From assembly GCA_022843955.1 (NCBI GenBank), contig JALHMQ010000002.1, forward strand, positions 124,001 through 188,000: a stretch of DNA of 64,000 nt, written 5' to 3'. Positions 27,582 through 37,694 of this stretch are shown here, one piece after another. Both the position numbers and the translations under genes were made by a program. Within the stretch, counting starts at the first letter, position 1, and each line of letters starts with the position of its first letter. This DNA is from Burkholderiaceae bacterium. GTDB lineage: Bacteria > Pseudomonadota > Gammaproteobacteria > Burkholderiales > Burkholderiaceae_F. Under the pieces are notes generated by a model. The model was not told where the DNA came from, did not search any database, and saw only the letters and a list, made by a program, of their open reading frames with translations.

Positions 27582-29303
27582 CTAGAACTCGCGCCACTCG
27601 CCGCCGTCGTTGCCGTTGGCCTTGGGTGGCTTGGGCGCGTCGCTCGGCGGACGGCGAACTGAGGGAGGCGCTTTCGATGCCGCCGGTGCGGACTTCGGCG
27701 CCGGTGCCGCCTTGGTCACCACCGCGTTGCGGCTGGCCACCTGCGCCGTGGTGATGATCTCCTGCGCCTGGCTGCGACTGAGCTTGAAGATCGCGACCGC
27801 CTGGGCCAGCTTGTCCGCCTGCTCGCGCAGGCTCTGCGCGGCGGCGGCACTTTGCTCCACCAGTGCGGCATTTTGCTGCGTCATCTGGTCGAGCTGGGTC
27901 ACGGCCTGGTTGACCTGGCCGATGCCGTTGCTCTGCTCCAGCGTGGAGCTGGTGATCTCGCCGATCAGGTCGCTCACGCGTTTGACCTGCTGCACGATCT
28001 CGCCCATGGTCTGGCCGGCATCATGCACCAGCTTGGACCCGGTCTCGACTTTCTCCACGCTTTCACCGATCAGACTTTTGATCTCGCGCGCCGCCTGCGC
28101 ACTGCGCTGGGCCAGCGTACGCACCTCGCCCGCCACCACCGCAAAGCCGCGGCCCTGCTCGCCGGCACGCGCCGCTTCCACCGCGGCATTGAGCGCGAGG
28201 ATGTTGGTCTGGAAAGCGATGCCGTCGATCACGCCGATGATGTCGGCAATCTTGCGGCTGCTGGCGCTGATGGCGTCCATCGTGGTGACCACTTCGCCGA
28301 CCACAGCGCCGCCCTTGGCGGCAACCTGCGAGGCGCTCTCGGCCAGTTGATTGGCTTGTCTGGCCGAGTCGGCGTTCTGCTTGACCGCCGAGGTCATCTG
28401 CTCCATCGACGCCGCGGTCTGTTGCAGGTTGCTGGCCTGCTGCTCGGTGCGGCTGGACAGGTCCTGGTTGCCGGTGGCGATCTCGCGGCTGGCGGTTCCG
28501 ACCGAGTCCACACCGGTGCGGATGCTGGCGATGACGTCGCCGAAGGCGGCGCGCATTTTCTCCAGCGCGTGCGACAACTGGCCGATCTCGTCATGGGCGT
28601 TCGATTCGAAGCGCACCGTCAGGTCGCCGGCAGCGAGCGCTTCGGCCGCCTGCGCCGTCTTGGCCACGTCCTTCGACGTGCGGCGGGCCAGCACGACCGA
28701 GACCAGCACCGTCATGGTGAAGGCTGCCACCACGGCACCAATGATCACCAGCAGCGCCATGCCTGCCATCTTCGTCACGTAATCCTCGCGGTCGACCGCC
28801 CGTTCGTCGACGAAGCTCGAAAGGTCGCGAATCGCCGATGTCGTCGACTTGAACGCCTGATCAGCGTCGTCAAGCGCAGCCAGCCCCTGCTCGGCACTTC
28901 CACCGCTAGCCGCCAGGGCGGCATCGATCTTCTGCGCGTACGCGCCTATGGCGGCGCCTGCCGCCGCCACCAGCCGGTTGTCTTCCTCGGTATCGGGGAG
29001 ATCGACCGACCGCAACCGCGACACCGCGTCGTTCAGGCGCTTGGCCACGGCCGCGCGACGCGACGCAAGTCCGTCGGCCTTCTGCGTCGACAAGTGGGTG
29101 ACGGTGTGGAGCGCATCGGCTCGTACCGTGACGACGTCGAGGCGGGCCAAGTAGCTGACGCGACTCGCTTCCATGTCGTAGTGAATCAGGCTCTCGAGCG
29201 CATTGCTGTGCATCTTCAGCGCACCGGCGCCGATGCCGGCCACCACCAACATCATTGACAGAGCCAGCGCTGGCGCGGCCAGCATCTTGGGCAGAAGTTT
29301 CAC
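27582..29303 (-). CDS. Transmembrane chemoreceptor ending in CheR pentapeptide EWREF
   Basis: The 573-residue MCP has a first membrane segment (about residues 7-30), a mostly helical periplasmic domain of about 160 residues (four-helix-bundle type), a second membrane segment ([19 protein letters not shown]), HAMP, and the conserved signalling tip. The C-terminus is a proline/alanine/lysine linker followed by GGEWREF. EWREF fits the x-aromatic-x-x-aromatic tether that binds CheR and CheB. GTG 29303 is preferred because AAAGG lies upstream; an in-frame start at 29339 is possible. The ligand is unknown. Confidence 0.9.
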   Translation of the reverse strand: MKLLPKMLAAPALALSMMLVVAGIGAGALKMHSNALESLIHYDMEASRVSYLARLDVVTVRADALHTVTHLSTQKADGLASRRAAVAKRLNDAVSRLRSVDLPDTEEDNRLVAAAGAAIGAYAQKIDAALAASGGSAEQGLAALDDADQAFKSTTSAIRDLSSFVDERAVDREDYVTKMAGMALLVIIGAVVAAFTMTVLVSVVLARRTSKDVAKTAQAAEALAAGDLTVRFESNAHDEIGQLSHALEKMRAAFGDVIASIRTGVDSVGTASREIATGNQDLSSRTEQQASNLQQTAASMEQMTSAVKQNADSARQANQLAESASQVAAKGGAVVGEVVTTMDAISASSRKIADIIGVIDGIAFQTNILALNAAVEAARAGEQGRGFAVVAGEVRTLAQRSAQAAREIKSLIGESVEKVETGSKLVHDAGQTMGEIVQQVKRVSDLIGEITSSTLEQSNGIGQVNQAVTQLDQMTQQNAALVEQSAAAAQSLREQADKLAQAVAIFKLSRSQAQEIITTAQVASRNAVVTKAAPAPKSAPAASKAPPSVRRPPSDAPKPPKANGNDGGEWREF

Positions 29304-29360
29304 AGCGGTACCTTTGCTCGTTGCGCCCCGATCGGACACGAACTCAGTTGCGAACCTGCG

Positions 29361-29894
29361 TCAGGCGGCGTTGACGAGCCCCATGTCGGCGGCACTCATC
29401 AGTTGCTCGATGTCCACCAGGATCAACATGCGGTCGGCCTGCTTGTCGCTGTCCTCGGCCGCCTTCTCGCCGCCCGACTTCACGCTGCCGATGCCGGTGA
29501 TATAGGTTGCATCCAGCATCGAGTTGAACTCCGGCGCCGGCCGGATCTGCTCCGGCGCCAGCTCCAGCACGTCACTCACCGAATCAACCACCGCACCCAC
29601 CACCCGGTTGGCCACGTTCAGGATGATCACCACCGTGAAACTGTCGTACTTGGCTTCGCCCAGATTGAACTTGAGCCTCAAATCCACAATCGGCACGATC
29701 ACCCCGCGCAGATTGATCACGCCCTTGATGAACGCCGGCGAGTTGGCAATCCGCGTGACGCTGTCATAACCGCGAATCTCCTGCACCTTCAGGATGTCGA
29801 TGCCGTACTCCTCGGACCCCAGCTTGAACGTCAGATACTCCTGCACCCGCACCCCAACCTCCTCGGCGAAGTTGGTCTCCATCATCATGCCCAT
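29361..29894 (-). CDS. cheW: Chemotaxis coupling protein CheW (copy 1)
   Basis: CheW links receptors to CheA. The 177-residue protein starts [20 protein letters not shown] and has the SH3-like CheW fold with [44 protein letters not shown] and [11 protein letters not shown]. It differs from copy 2 only in two residues close to the end (LVNAA against LATAA); the 538 bases from 29377 to 29914 are identical to 32185-32722. ATG 29894 has AAAGGAAAACACG upstream. Confidence 0.95.
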   Translation of the reverse strand: MGMMMETNFAEEVGVRVQEYLTFKLGSEEYGIDILKVQEIRGYDSVTRIANSPAFIKGVINLRGVIVPIVDLRLKFNLGEAKYDSFTVVIILNVANRVVGAVVDSVSDVLELAPEQIRPAPEFNSMLDATYITGIGSVKSGGEKAAEDSDKQADRMLILVDIEQLMSAADMGLVNAA

Positions 29895-29914
29895 CGTGTT
29901 TTCCTTTGGCGGAT
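29377..29914 (-). repeat. 538-base perfect direct repeat containing cheW, copy 1
   Basis: The line-by-line comparison with 32185-32722 shows no difference, including synonymous sites and the ribosome binding site. The repeat stops 16 bases before the end of the gene and about 20 bases upstream of the ATG. The partner copy lies 2808 bases away in the same orientation. Confidence 0.93.
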
Positions 29915-30175
29915 CGCGTGCGTGCTGCAGTAGACAGCGGACTGCCGGCGGCAGGGCGGCGCTGGCCGCCCACCTGTCCAGCTTCGAGTACGAATTGTGG
30001 TGATCCCGCCGCTGCGAGATGGGCGGAGATGCAACTGAAGTGCGGGCCAATTCCTAGCGAATGCGCGTCACCTCGCGACCACATCTCGCGAGCGAATCGT
30101 CGACCCGCACACACCAGCCCGGGGGCAACCCTAGAACTGCCGCGATGCCGGCGGCTGCGCCGCGTCCAGCGGCGG

Positions 30176-31846
30176 CTATCGCGGACTGGCAGCTGCTCGC
30201 GCGGTTTGCTTGGGTGGCACGCGCCGCGGCGCCGGTGGCGCGATGCGGCTTGTCGCTCGTGCCTGCTCGATCACACGGCTGCCGTCGGCAGCGACGTTGA
30301 ACACCGATACCGCCTGGACCAGCAGGCCCGCCTGCTCGTTGAGGCTGTGTGCAGCAGCCGCACTTTGCTCGACCAGTGCGGCGTTCTGTTGCGTCGCCTG
30401 ATCCATCTGCGCAATCGCCGCATTGACCTGGCCGATGCCGCTGGACTGCTCGGCCATCGCGCGGCTGATCTCGGCGATCAGGTCGGTCACCCGCTGCACC
30501 TGGTCAACGATCTCGCTCATCGCCGTGCCGGCCTGAGCGACCTGGCTGGCACCGTGGTCGACCTCCTTCACGCTGTCGACGATCAAGCCCTTGATTTCGC
30601 GCGCCGCCTGGGCGCTGCGCTGAGCGAGGCTGCGCACTTCGCCTGCCACCACCGCGAAACCACGACCCTGCTCGCCGGCACGCGCCGCTTCCACCGCAGC
30701 GTTGAGCGCCAGGATGTTGGTCTGGAAAGCGATGCCGTCGATCACGCCGATGATGTCGGCGATCTTGCGGCTGCTGGCCGAAATCAGGCCCATCGTCGCC
30801 ACCACGCTGGTGACGGCCGCGCCGCCCTTGCCTGCTGCATCCGACGCGCTGGCAGCCAGATGCGTAGCCTGGCGCGCACTGTCTGCGCTCTGCTTGGCTG
30901 AAGAGGTCAGCTGCTCCATCGACGCGGCGGTCTGCTGCAGGCTGCTGGCCTGCGTTTCGGTGCGCGTGCTCAGGTCCTGGTTGCCTGAGGCGATCTGCGT
31001 CGATCCGGTGGCAATGCTGTCGCTGCCGCCGCGCACCTGGCTGACGATCGTCACCAGACTGTCGTTCATGTGCTTCAGTGAAGTCAGCAGCTCGCCCGTC
31101 TCGTCGCCGCGCTCGGCCACGATGCGCGACGTCAGATCGCCCGACGCCACCGTTTGCGCCACCTTCACCGCCTGCAGGATCGGCACGGTGATCGACCGCG
31201 CGAGCAGCACGCCGATCAGTGTGGCCAGCAGCACCGCGCCGGCCGACAGGGAGATCAGGAGCACATAGGTGGTGCGGATGACGCCATTGGCCTCTTCCAC
31301 CATCGCGGTCATGCGCTCGCCCTCGACGGCGTTGAACCGGTCGATCGCCGCCAGCAGTGCGCTTTGCGGCGCCGCCAGTTCGTTGATCAGCTGCCCACGC
31401 GCGGCGTCGTTGTCGCCGCGTTCGATCATCGCGACGATCCGCGCTTCGCCGTTCTTGTAACGGTCATGCAGACTGACGAGTTCAGCCAGACGGGCCTGCG
31501 GCTCGTCGCCGATCAGCGAAGCGGACAGCTTGTCGAACGCCTGACTGACCTGCCGATCCGCGGTCTGCAGTGCCTGCAACTCGCCGCGGATCTTGTCCTT
31601 GTCGATTTCGATCAAGGCGTTGCGCAGGCTGCGCGCTTTCGTGTCGACGCCGTTCAATGCGCTGGACGCCAGAACAATCGACGTGTGATGGTCGTCGACG
31701 ATGTCGTTGAGCTGAAATTCGACCGCATCGATGCGATTGAGCGCCAGAACCGCCATGGCGACCTGCAGGCTGATCAGGAATGCGATGCCCATGCCCAGGC
31801 GCGTGCCGATGCGCGCACGATTGAAGAAGTTGGTTGCAGCGTTCAC
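30176..31846 (-). CDS. Transmembrane chemoreceptor (4HB type), MCP
   Basis: The 556-residue receptor has a first membrane helix near residues 16-38 ([24 protein letters not shown]), a four-helix-bundle sensor domain, a second membrane helix ([24 protein letters not shown]), HAMP, and the signalling hairpin. The proline- and arginine-rich tail has no pentapeptide. GTG 31846 is chosen because AGAGG lies six bases upstream. It sits between the two cheW copies, so each cheW is bracketed by receptors. Confidence 0.9.
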   Translation of the reverse strand: MNAATNFFNRARIGTRLGMGIAFLISLQVAMAVLALNRIDAVEFQLNDIVDDHHTSIVLASSALNGVDTKARSLRNALIEIDKDKIRGELQALQTADRQVSQAFDKLSASLIGDEPQARLAELVSLHDRYKNGEARIVAMIERGDNDAARGQLINELAAPQSALLAAIDRFNAVEGERMTAMVEEANGVIRTTYVLLISLSAGAVLLATLIGVLLARSITVPILQAVKVAQTVASGDLTSRIVAERGDETGELLTSLKHMNDSLVTIVSQVRGGSDSIATGSTQIASGNQDLSTRTETQASSLQQTAASMEQLTSSAKQSADSARQATHLAASASDAAGKGGAAVTSVVATMGLISASSRKIADIIGVIDGIAFQTNILALNAAVEAARAGEQGRGFAVVAGEVRSLAQRSAQAAREIKGLIVDSVKEVDHGASQVAQAGTAMSEIVDQVQRVTDLIAEISRAMAEQSSGIGQVNAAIAQMDQATQQNAALVEQSAAAAHSLNEQAGLLVQAVSVFNVAADGSRVIEQARATSRIAPPAPRRVPPKQTARAAASPR

Positions 31847-32168
31847 TTTGTCCTCTGCTGTATCCCACGGCGGCCCTGGCGCTGGCGCAGGCCGGTTGCG
31901 TGACTCAAACCCCAGCACGCACTGGGGTTGGAACTCGATCGGAATCGGTTGGATGCCGACGAGAGCGAGTCTGCCCGCCGCTCACTTTGGGGTATGCGTA
32001 GGTAAGGAGCCAGATTCCGGTACATACCGGCAGCGGTCGAGTCCGGTTGTCGGCGACAACACACGGCCGCGGTGCCGCCCGGTCGGGTGCGGCAGACACC
32101 GCAGCACGGGGCAGGCACAAAGCAAAACGGCGCCAAGCAGGCGCCGTTGGTCCAACTGCAAGTGAGGA
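31847..32168. other. Intergenic spacer between cheW copy 2 and the 4HB receptor
   Basis: The right end holds a terminator hairpin for cheW copy 2. The rest presumably carries the leader of the receptor gene, but no confident promoter was recognised. Short open frames here are shadows. Confidence 0.4.
32120..32148 (-). terminator. Rho-independent terminator after cheW copy 2
   Basis: On the minus strand AACGGCGCC-TGCTT-GGCGCCGTT forms a nine-base stem and is followed by TTGCTTT. It lies 20 bases after the cheW stop codon. Confidence 0.8.
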
Positions 32169-32702
32169 TCAGGCCGCGGTCGCCAGCCCCATGTCGGCGG
32201 CACTCATCAGTTGCTCGATGTCCACCAGGATCAACATGCGGTCGGCCTGCTTGTCGCTGTCCTCGGCCGCCTTCTCGCCGCCCGACTTCACGCTGCCGAT
32301 GCCGGTGATATAGGTTGCATCCAGCATCGAGTTGAACTCCGGCGCCGGCCGGATCTGCTCCGGCGCCAGCTCCAGCACGTCACTCACCGAATCAACCACC
32401 GCACCCACCACCCGGTTGGCCACGTTCAGGATGATCACCACCGTGAAACTGTCGTACTTGGCTTCGCCCAGATTGAACTTGAGCCTCAAATCCACAATCG
32501 GCACGATCACCCCGCGCAGATTGATCACGCCCTTGATGAACGCCGGCGAGTTGGCAATCCGCGTGACGCTGTCATAACCGCGAATCTCCTGCACCTTCAG
32601 GATGTCGATGCCGTACTCCTCGGACCCCAGCTTGAACGTCAGATACTCCTGCACCCGCACCCCAACCTCCTCGGCGAAGTTGGTCTCCATCATCATGCCC
32701 AT
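32169..32702 (-). CDS. cheW: Chemotaxis coupling protein CheW (copy 2)
   Basis: This 177-residue CheW is identical to copy 1 except for the last few codons (ADMGLATAA against ADMGLVNAA). It is preceded by the same CTTTGGCGG-complement leader with GGAAAACACG before ATG 32702 and followed by its own terminator, so it can be expressed separately from the next receptor. Keeping two identical adaptors may raise CheW dosage for the many receptors, or may be a recent event that has not yet diverged. Confidence 0.95.
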   Translation of the reverse strand: MGMMMETNFAEEVGVRVQEYLTFKLGSEEYGIDILKVQEIRGYDSVTRIANSPAFIKGVINLRGVIVPIVDLRLKFNLGEAKYDSFTVVIILNVANRVVGAVVDSVSDVLELAPEQIRPAPEFNSMLDATYITGIGSVKSGGEKAAEDSDKQADRMLILVDIEQLMSAADMGLATAA

Positions 32703-32722
32703 CGTGTTTTCCTTTGGCGGAT
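32185..32722 (-). repeat. 538-base perfect direct repeat containing cheW, copy 2
   Basis: This is the partner of 29377-29914. Outside the identical block a 13-base word, TCACCACAATTCG on the minus strand, recurs about 90-100 bases upstream of both cheW starts (30003-29991 and 32803-32791), while the sequence in between is unrelated. Confidence 0.93.
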
Positions 32723-33066
32723 TGGAACCCGCTTGGATATCCGGCGTCGAGCGAAACATCCTCGACAACCACGTATTCGAAATCGCTGGTCGAATTGTGG
32801 TGACCACTTTGCGCCGTTGATAGCGAGAAACAGGCCAGAAGCGGCTGTCTTTTCGCCGCAAGCCGGTCGGTGGTCGAGCCGCCCGGCTGCGCCCAGCGCT
32901 CGAAACTGGGACCCTCAGCTCCCGCTGCCGATACCGCCGGTCAGTGCCTGCCGATCGCAGCCGATGCAGGCGGTTGCGCCGCGGCGATGGCCGCGTCGCC
33001 GCGCGCTGAGCCGCAACACTGCCTCCACGCGTGGCCGCCGCCTTGCCCGGAGGGACGGCCTGACCG
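32703..33066. other. Intergenic region upstream of cheW copy 2
   Basis: This 364-base stretch holds the 20-base leader shared with copy 1 and the 13-base word at 32791-32803. The remainder shows no gene, and no clear sigma-28 or sigma-70 promoter could be assigned by eye. Confidence 0.4.
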
Positions 33067-34605
33067 TCAACCGATGCTGCTCGGACTCAGCTTGAACACC
33101 GCGACGGCCTCGGTCAGGCGGCGGGCCTGGTCGCTCAAGCTCTGCGCTGCGGCCGTACTCTGCTCCACCAGTGCGGCGTTCTGCTGCGTCATCTGGTCGA
33201 GCTGCGTGATGGCCTGGTTGACTTGGCCGATGCCGCTGGACTCCTCCAGCGTCGATCTGGTGATATCGGCGATCAGGTCGCTGACCCGCTTCACCTGATC
33301 GACGATCTCGCGCATCGTGCCGCCCGCGTCATCGACCAGGCGGCTGCCGGTCTCGACCTTGTCGACACTGGCGCCAATCAGCGTCTTGATCTCGCGCGCG
33401 GCCTGTGCGGCGCGCTGCGCCAGCGTGCGCACCTCGCCCGCCACCACCGCAAAGCCGCGGCCCTGCTCGCCGGCGCGCGCTGCTTCGACCGCGGCATTGA
33501 GCGCGAGGATGTTGGTCTGGAAGGCGATGCCGTCGATCACGGCGATGATGTCGCCGATCTTGCGGCTGCTGGTGCTGATCTGGTCCATGGTGTGGATGAC
33601 CTGGCCGACCACCGCGCCGCCCTTTTCGGCGACTGCCGTGGCACGGGTGGCAAGCTGGGTCGCCTGACGAGCGGCGTCGGCGCTTTGTTTCAGCGCTGAG
33701 TTCATTTCTTCCATGCTGGCGGCGGTTTGCTGCAAGCTGGACGCCTGCTGTTCAGTGCGGCTTGACAGGTCGGTATTGCCCACTGCGATTTCGCGGCTGG
33801 CGACGTTCATCTCGTTCACCGTCACCCGCAGCCCGATCATCATCTGCTCGAGCGCCCCACGCATCTGATTCAGGTAGGCCAGCAGGCTGGTGCTGTCGCC
33901 CGCCGCCACCGGCACCGTGCAGGTCAGATCGCCGTGCGCCACCGCCTTGACCAGTTCGCGCGCCGCCTCTGGTTCGCCACCCAGATCGCGCATCAGCATC
34001 CGCTTGAGCAGGACCGGAAAGACGATGCCCAGCAGCATGCCGACGATGGAGACCGCCAGCACTGCCTGCCACGTCATCATGGCCGCGTCGCGTGCCTCGG
34101 CGCGCATGGTCGTCATCCGATCGTGCGCCTGCTCGGCGAGCGTCATGAGCCGCGCCTGAATCTCGCGCCAAACCGGCAGTTCGTCGGCGCCGAGCACCTT
34201 GACCGCGCGCTCGCGGTCGCCCTGGGCTGCCGCCGTGATCTGCGCCTGGATCTGGCGCTGCCGCTGGCGCAACCCGCGCACTTCATCGAGCAGCCGGACA
34301 GCCTCGCCCACCGCCAGCGCCTGCGCGGTGGCAGCCGATTCCTCAAACGCTCCCGCTGCCGCCTCGAGGGCGCCGTGCGCCCGCTCGTTATCCGGATCCA
34401 GCAAGATGTTGCGCAACGCCTGGCCCATCTGCAGACCCTGGGCGCGCATGGCGGTCACAGCATCGTTGAATGCCTGCTCCTGCGCGACGTAGCGCTCGAA
34501 GCGCTGTTCGACGCTGCGCGTGCCGACCACCCCCAGCACGGCCGCAATTGCCAGCACCACCGCCGGCACCAGCGTGCACGCCAGGACCTTCACCGAGAAC
34601 CGCAT
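33067..34605 (-). CDS. Transmembrane chemoreceptor, MCP
   Basis: The 512-residue receptor has an N-terminal membrane helix ([20 protein letters not shown]), a periplasmic helical domain of about 150 residues, a second membrane segment ([23 protein letters not shown]), a HAMP-like linker and the conserved signalling tip [25 protein letters not shown]. It ends KLSPSSIG without a pentapeptide. The start could be GTG 34608 or ATG 34605; GGGAGG fits the latter. The next receptor fragment upstream is a pseudogene with a very similar C-terminus. Confidence 0.92.
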   Translation of the reverse strand: MRFSVKVLACTLVPAVVLAIAAVLGVVGTRSVEQRFERYVAQEQAFNDAVTAMRAQGLQMGQALRNILLDPDNERAHGALEAAAGAFEESAATAQALAVGEAVRLLDEVRGLRQRQRQIQAQITAAAQGDRERAVKVLGADELPVWREIQARLMTLAEQAHDRMTTMRAEARDAAMMTWQAVLAVSIVGMLLGIVFPVLLKRMLMRDLGGEPEAARELVKAVAHGDLTCTVPVAAGDSTSLLAYLNQMRGALEQMMIGLRVTVNEMNVASREIAVGNTDLSSRTEQQASSLQQTAASMEEMNSALKQSADAARQATQLATRATAVAEKGGAVVGQVIHTMDQISTSSRKIGDIIAVIDGIAFQTNILALNAAVEAARAGEQGRGFAVVAGEVRTLAQRAAQAAREIKTLIGASVDKVETGSRLVDDAGGTMREIVDQVKRVSDLIADITRSTLEESSGIGQVNQAITQLDQMTQQNAALVEQSTAAAQSLSDQARRLTEAVAVFKLSPSSIG

Positions 34606-34801
34606 CACATCCTCCCTTCGAGAACTAGGAATTGTTGCGGTTGCTGCGTCGCCGAAAGTCGAGGAAAGATGCGGTCAATCCGAGGCAATCCGAGGGATCG
34701 CATCAAGGAGCAACCCGCGCGCGATTGCGGGGTTCCTCACCGCGCTCGGTTCAGGGCGTCGCGCGACCGACGGGGTAACGCCGGTCGCGGATGCGGCAGC
34801 G

Positions 34802-35036
34802 CTATGCGGCCAGGGGTTGCCTGCCACTGAGCTTGAAGATCGACACCGCCTGCGACAGCGTGTCGGCCTGATTGCGCAGGCTCTGCGCAGCGGCCGCGCT
34901 CTGCTCCACCAGCGGCGTTCTGCTGCGTCATCTGATCGAGCTGCATCACTGCCTGGTTCATCTGCCCGATGCCGCTGGACTCCTCCAGCGTCGAACTGGT
35001 GAGGCTGTCGGCCTGGCGCAGGGTGGTCGGGATCAT
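34802..35036 (-). pseudogene. Truncated, frameshifted MCP 3' end
   Basis: The minus strand encodes [20 protein letters not shown] in one frame and then the usual receptor C-terminus, [17 protein letters not shown] through LSGRQPLAA-stop, in another. Compared with intact neighbours (ACCAGTGCGGCGTT) two bases are missing at about 34913-34916 (ACCAGCGGCGTT), which causes the shift. Everything before the STLEESS segment is gone. It lies between cheA and the next receptor and is evidence of receptor loss or recombination. Confidence 0.85.
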
Positions 35037-35084
35037 CAGGCTCCGAAACACGAAGCGGACTGCAACGTCGCAATGACGATGCCG

Positions 35085-35113
35085 AAAGCACAACGGCGCC
35101 GTGCCGGCGCCGT
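35085..35113 (-). terminator. Terminator-like hairpin after cheA
   Basis: On the minus strand ACGGCGCCG-GCA-CGGCGCCGT forms a nine-base stem, followed by TGTGCTTTC. It lies 25 bases after the cheA stop and separates cheZ-like/cheY/cheA from the receptor and cheW genes. Confidence 0.7.
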
Positions 35114-35137
35114 CTCCTGCGGTGACGCAGCGCCGCC

Positions 35138-37225
35138 TCAGTGCCGCGCGCGCTTGACGAGTCCGGCGACGTCGATGATCAGCGCCACGCGGCCATCACC
35201 GAGGATGGTGGCGCCCGACACGTTGGGCACACGGCGATAGTTCGACTCGAGGTTCTTTACCACCACCTGGTGCTGGCCGAGCAGTTCATCGACCAGCGCG
35301 GCCACGCGCCTACCCTCGGCCTCCACGATCACCATGATCTGCGACACGCGCTCGTTGTCGAAGCGCGGCACTTCGAAGATCTCGTCGAGGGCGACCACCG
35401 GCAGGTACTCCGCGCGCACCTTGACCACGCGGCCCGTGGCGCCGACGGTCTGGATCATGCCCTCCTCGATCTGGAACGACTCGACCACCGAAGCCAGCGG
35501 CAGGATGTAGATCTCCTCGCCCACGCCGATCGACATGCCGTCCATGATCGCCAGCGTCAGCGGCAGGCGGATGGACACGCGCGTGCCGTAGCCCTCGGCC
35601 GAATCCAGCTCGGCGGTGCCGCCCAGCGCGGCGATGTTCTTGCGCACCACGTCCATGCCGACCCCACGCCCCGACACATCGCTGAGCGAATCGGCGGTGG
35701 AAAAGCCCGGCGCCCAGATCAGCGCCCAGACTTCGGCGTCGGTCATGTCGTCGCGCACCGCCAGGCCGCGTTCGCGCGCCTTGCCCATGATCTTGTCGCG
35801 ATTCAGCCCGGCGCCATCGTCTTTCACTTCGATCAGGATCGAGCCGCCCTGATGCGCGGCCGACAGCGTGATGGTGCCGGTGGGCGACTTGCCCGCGGCC
35901 TTGCGCTTGGCGGGAGACTCCACGCCGTGATCGGCGCTGTTGCGCACCAGGTGCGTGAGCGGGTCGATGATCTTTTCGATCAGGCCCTTGTCCAGTTCGG
36001 TCGCCTCGCCGACCATCTTCAGTTCGAGATCCTTGCCGAGCTTGGCCGCGAGGTCGCGGATCATCCGCGGGAAGCGGTTGAACACGAAGCTCATCGGGAT
36101 CATGCGGATCGACATCACCGACTCTTGCAGATGCCGGGTGTTGCGTTCCAGATCGGCCACGCCCGCCAGCAGCGACTGGTGCGCGACCGGATCGAACTGC
36201 TTGGTCTGCTGCGTGAGCATGGCCTGCGTGATCACCAGCTCACCGACCAGGTTGATCAGCTGATCGACCTTCTCGACCGACACGCGCAGCGTGGTCGACT
36301 CCAGGCTGGCGGCACTGCCGCCCGCCGCCTTCTCCGGCTTGCGCTCGGCCGCCTTGGGCTCGACCGCCTTCGACTTGGGTCCTTCCTTGGCCTGCGCCGC
36401 CGGCAGCGTGGTCGGATCGACAAAGAAGCCGAAGCCGTCACCTTCGTGCGGGTCGGCCGCATTGGGTTGCGCCGCCCCGCCCGCGTTGCCATCTGCAACG
36501 TCGGCGCGGGTCGGCGCGGAAGCCTTGCCTGCGCTCCACGGCGCAATGACCACTTGCTCCTTGCTCACGTGGAACGAGAACAGTTCGATTAGCTCAGAGT
36601 CGGGTGACGACGTGATGACCTTGAACTGGCGCCAGCCGTCGGCGGTGAGCGCGCCGCCATCGAGCTGTTCGAGCGCGCCCAGCGCCGGAATGTCGCGGAA
36701 CAGGTCGGCAATGCCATCGGCCGCACTGCCGTCGGTGAGCGGGCCCACCCGCACCAGCAGCGCGCGCTGGCCGTCGGGCAGCTCATTGCCGGCCTCTGCC
36801 AGCTCCTTGCCGGTAGCCAGGGTCTTGATGCGGGCGACGAGATCGGTCGTCTCCGGTGCATCGCCTTCCTTGGTCTGATGCCGCGCCAGCTGGGCGCGGA
36901 CGACGTCGCCGGCTTCGAGCAGCACGTCGACCATCGAGCGCGTCAGCGACAGTTCATGCCGGCGCACGCGATCGAGCAGCGTTTCGAGTTCGTGGGTCAG
37001 TTCGGTGACGTCCGAAAAGCCGAAGGTGGCCGCCCCGCCCTTGATCGAGTGGGCGACCCGGAAGATCGCGTTCAGCTCGTCGTCCGAGGCGGTCTGCACG
37101 TCGATCGCCAGCAGCATGGACTCCATGCTCTCCAGGTTCTCGCCGGCCTCCTCGAAGAAGACGGCATAGAACTGGCTCAGATCGAAGTCGGCTTGCGGCA
37201 GACCCTGGTTCAGCATTTCGCCCAT
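35138..37225 (-). CDS. cheA: Chemotaxis histidine kinase CheA
   Basis: CheA autophosphorylates in response to receptors and donates phosphate to CheY and CheB. The 695-residue protein shows the P1/HPt domain with His59 in RVAHSIKGGAATFG, a P2-like region, an alanine/lysine linker, the P3 dimer helices (TTLRVSVEKVDQLINLVGEL), the P4 ATPase with LVRNSADHGVESP, DDGAGLNRDKI and GRGVGMDVVRKNI, and the C-terminal P5 CheW-like domain. All motifs for activity are present. It is followed by a hairpin terminator and preceded by cheY (35-base gap). Confidence 0.97.
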   Translation of the reverse strand: MGEMLNQGLPQADFDLSQFYAVFFEEAGENLESMESMLLAIDVQTASDDELNAIFRVAHSIKGGAATFGFSDVTELTHELETLLDRVRRHELSLTRSMVDVLLEAGDVVRAQLARHQTKEGDAPETTDLVARIKTLATGKELAEAGNELPDGQRALLVRVGPLTDGSAADGIADLFRDIPALGALEQLDGGALTADGWRQFKVITSSPDSELIELFSFHVSKEQVVIAPWSAGKASAPTRADVADGNAGGAAQPNAADPHEGDGFGFFVDPTTLPAAQAKEGPKSKAVEPKAAERKPEKAAGGSAASLESTTLRVSVEKVDQLINLVGELVITQAMLTQQTKQFDPVAHQSLLAGVADLERNTRHLQESVMSIRMIPMSFVFNRFPRMIRDLAAKLGKDLELKMVGEATELDKGLIEKIIDPLTHLVRNSADHGVESPAKRKAAGKSPTGTITLSAAHQGGSILIEVKDDGAGLNRDKIMGKARERGLAVRDDMTDAEVWALIWAPGFSTADSLSDVSGRGVGMDVVRKNIAALGGTAELDSAEGYGTRVSIRLPLTLAIMDGMSIGVGEEIYILPLASVVESFQIEEGMIQTVGATGRVVKVRAEYLPVVALDEIFEVPRFDNERVSQIMVIVEAEGRRVAALVDELLGQHQVVVKNLESNYRRVPNVSGATILGDGRVALIIDVAGLVKRARH

Positions 37226-37259
37226 GGCATTTCCTGGATTGCGTGTCGGCTGGAAGAGA

Positions 37260-37622
37260 TCAACGAATCACCTTCTTGATCACATCGAGAAGCTTGCCGG
37301 GATCGAACGGCTTGACCAGCCACCCGGTAGCACCGGCAGCGCGCCCCTTGGCCTTCATCTCGTCGCTCGACTCGGTGGTCAGGATCAGGATCGGCGTGCC
37401 GTTGTACGAAGGCAGTCCGCGCAGGTTCTTCACCAGCGTGATGCCGTCCATCTTCGGCATGTTCTGATCCGTCAACACGAGGTCGACCTTGGCACCGCGC
37501 GCCTTGTCGAGCGCCTCCTGGCCGTCGGCGGCTTCGATCACGTTGTAGCCCGCGCCCTTGAGCGTGAAGGCCACCATCTGGCGCATCGAGGCCGAGTCGT
37601 CCACCGCGAGAATCGATTGCAT
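37260..37622 (-). CDS. cheY: Chemotaxis response regulator CheY
   Basis: CheY-P binds the flagellar switch. The 120-residue single receiver domain has the acidic pair Asp8/Asp9, phospho-acceptor Asp52 in LTDQNMPKMDG, Thr82 or Thr83 in ILTTESS and Lys104 in WLVKPFDP. The start at 37622 (MQSILAVDDS) has GGAG six bases upstream; an earlier ATG at 37634 would add four residues. It lies between the CheZ-like gene and cheA, as in many polar-flagellum clusters. Confidence 0.95.
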   Translation of the reverse strand: MQSILAVDDSASMRQMVAFTLKGAGYNVIEAADGQEALDKARGAKVDLVLTDQNMPKMDGITLVKNLRGLPSYNGTPILILTTESSDEMKAKGRAAGATGWLVKPFDPGKLLDVIKKVIR

Positions 37623-37694
37623 TGCTAGCTCCATGCCGCGCTGGTCGCGCGCATTTCGGTATTCAGTCGTGAGGTGCGGGCCATCGTCTGGCGC

